Origin: Bordetella parapertussis | GTDB taxonomy: Bacteria > Bacteroidota > Bacteroidia > Chitinophagales > Chitinophagaceae | Assembly: GCA_943331005.2 (NCBI GenBank) | Contig: CALQJX020000006.1 | Coordinates: 1-64,000 of the forward strand | DNA: 64,000 bases | Reading direction: 5' to 3' | In this document: piece by piece, positions 62,635-64,000 of the stretch | Layout: every line of letters begins with the position of its first letter | How positions within the stretch are numbered: the stretch's first letter is position 1 | The notes under the pieces: model-generated | Database searches by the model: none | What the model was told of the DNA's origin: nothing | The model's input: only the letters and a program-made list of their open reading frames with translations | Made by a program: the position numbers and the translations under genes

Positions 62635-64000
62635 GTGAGAACAACCTTACAATTATTTGCTACCTGCACCCTATTACTGTTATCCGGCAGCACGCTGAAA
62701 GCTCAATATATAATGCATGTGGCAGGAGCCAACAAGCCAGGCCATAGCGGCGATGGCGGTGCTGCGTTGCATGCGCTGCTGCGCGCCCCTACAGACATTT
62801 GCAAAGACCCTTCAGGCAATCTGTACATTGCAGATGGTGGCCCTACCGGTTTTGTAAATGATGCCTGTATACGCAGAGTAGATGCTGTGACCGGCATTAT
62901 CACTACCATAGCAGGTGTTATCAGCGCCGACTCGGCATCGAGCAGCGCCGACAATATACCAGCCATCAGCGCCATACTGGCGGGCTGTGCAGCCATATGT
63001 ATAGACACGCAGAAAAATCTGCTGATAGCAGACGGTAGCAGCTGTATCAGGAAGGTGGATATGAAAACAGGCATCATCACTACTATAGCCGGCAGCAGAA
63101 CGGTGAAGGGCTATATGGGCGACGACAGCGCTGCAACCAATGCATTGCTGAATGCACCCAGCGATATAGCTGTAGATGCTGCTAATAACATATACATAGC
63201 AGACAAGAACAATAATGTGATCCGCAAAATAGTGGCTCTGACCGGTAAGATCTACACCATTGCGGGCCGCAATGCCAAGGGGTTTGCTGGCGATGGCGCA
63301 CTTGCTATCAATGCCAAGCTGAACAACCCTACCGGTATAGAACTTGATAATGCGGGCAACCTTTTCATTGCCGACTATGGCAACAACAGGGTAAGAAAAG
63401 TAAGCGCATCGGGCACCATTACCACAGTAGCAGGCAATGGCCTACCTGCTTTTGGCGGAGATGGCGGCAAGGCCGATACCGCTAAACTGAATCAGCCGGT
63501 AAAAGTGATCACCGATAATGATGGCAATCTGTACATCTCAGACCTGTCGAACCAGCGTATACGCAAAGTAACTCCGGCGGGCAATATCAGCACCTATGCA
63601 GGCGATGGCAAAAACATAACAAGTATAGACAGCAAGGGCGATGATGGCCCTGCGACCTCTGCCAGCATACTGCCTTACGGCCTGGAATTTGATGATTGCG
63701 GTAACCTGTATGTGGGCAGCGCACTGTATAGCGTTCGTGTCATTACCCCTACCAAACCACTGAGCGGTATACTGTGCGGCGCACTGGTGAACAGTGTAGC
63801 AGACGTAGCGGGCAATGCATTGCAGACCCTGCAGGTATTCCCCAACCCTGCCAATGGCACCTTCAGCCTGCAGCTCACCGATGCACAGCAGCAGCAAATG
63901 CAGGTAACCATTACCGACATGACCGGCAGAACCATACTGCAGCAGAGCGGCACTACCAATAAGACTTATGACATGGCACTGAATGCGCCTGCAGGTCTTT
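62635..64000 (+). CDS. NHL-repeat secreted protein with T9SS sorting domain (partial)
   Basis: The frame runs uninterrupted to the window edge, at least 455 residues. I choose GTG at 62635 because it opens a signal peptide (VRTTLQLFATCTLLLLLSG, ending LKAQ) and the frame has no ATG upstream before a stop at 62572. Five or six NHL-type blades follow, e.g. APTDICKDPSGNLYIADGG, NPTGIELDNAGNLFIADYG and QPVKVITDNDGNLYISDLS, with AGNG/AGDG turns. A T9SS sorting domain begins near residue 402 (LQVFPNPANGTFSLQLTDAQ). Probably a surface propeller of unknown ligand. The end is beyond the window. Confidence 0.85.
   Translation, partial: MRTTLQLFATCTLLLLSGSTLKAQYIMHVAGANKPGHSGDGGAALHALLRAPTDICKDPSGNLYIADGGPTGFVNDACIRRVDAVTGIITTIAGVISADSASSSADNIPAISAILAGCAAICIDTQKNLLIADGSSCIRKVDMKTGIITTIAGSRTVKGYMGDDSAATNALLNAPSDIAVDAANNIYIADKNNNVIRKIVALTGKIYTIAGRNAKGFAGDGALAINAKLNNPTGIELDNAGNLFIADYGNNRVRKVSASGTITTVAGNGLPAFGGDGGKADTAKLNQPVKVITDNDGNLYISDLSNQRIRKVTPAGNISTYAGDGKNITSIDSKGDDGPATSASILPYGLEFDDCGNLYVGSALYSVRVITPTKPLSGILCGALVNSVADVAGNALQTLQVFPNPANGTFSLQLTDAQQQQMQVTITDMTGRTILQQSGTTNKTYDMALNAPAGL

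Overview
The window looks like a chromosomal segment of a Bacteroidota bacterium, most likely a Chitinophagales/Chitinophagaceae-type organism. The evidence is the gene set and the signals: several secreted proteins with type IX secretion (T9SS) C-terminal sorting domains, GEVED-type domains, an Omp28-family lipoprotein, a TonB-dependent receptor, -7 promoter boxes of the TAnnTTTG type and very few Shine-Dalgarno sequences. The species cannot be named from sequence reading alone.

Layout. 1-300: tandem noncoding repeats. 310-7349: an export-type surface polysaccharide cluster (sugar-phosphate transferase, large multidomain glycosyltransferase, ABC ATPase and permease) with a divergent GT4 glycosyltransferase. 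7346-9180: a PhoB/PhoR-like two-component system. 9341-15993: a coiled-coil membrane protein, a PolB-type exonuclease, a PQQ-like beta-propeller lipoprotein, a stand-alone receiver protein, a CapD/FlaA1-type nucleotide-sugar dehydratase and small unknown genes. 16396-20408: the alpha ribosomal block (infA, rpmJ, rpsM, rpsK, rpsD, rpoA, rplQ). 20500-20850: more noncoding repeats. 20970-32807: one giant 3945-residue T9SS surface protein with about 25 tandem repeats of about 89 residues. 33178-34502: a lipoprotein and a MarR regulator.

34671-40065: a cobalamin riboswitch followed by a four-gene, partly overlapping operon: a DUF4465-type T9SS protein, a second T9SS protein, a YncE/BtuG-like lipoprotein and a BtuB-like TonB receptor. 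This reads as a surface vitamin B12 capture and uptake system. 40253-41781: a small AT-rich remnant bounded by 44-bp direct repeats, one of which abuts a tRNA-Met gene; it holds two small secreted proteins and the tail of a serine recombinase. 42092-49139: assorted housekeeping and unknown genes (Ycf48-like propeller, GT-C-like membrane protein, MiaE-like hydroxylase, SGNH hydrolase, acetyltransferase-like protein, NAD(P)-binding protein, Omp28).

49218-62029 (minus strand): the S10-spc ribosomal block from rpsJ to secY and map. 62635-64000: the start of an NHL-repeat T9SS protein cut by the window edge. In many Bacteroidota map is followed directly by infA. Here the alpha block lies about 33 kb away in the opposite orientation, exactly as expected from one inversion with ends next to map and infA. 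The most notable items are this split ribosomal operon, the riboswitch-controlled B12 operon with T9SS-anchored partners, the giant repeat protein and the tRNA-linked recombinase remnant.
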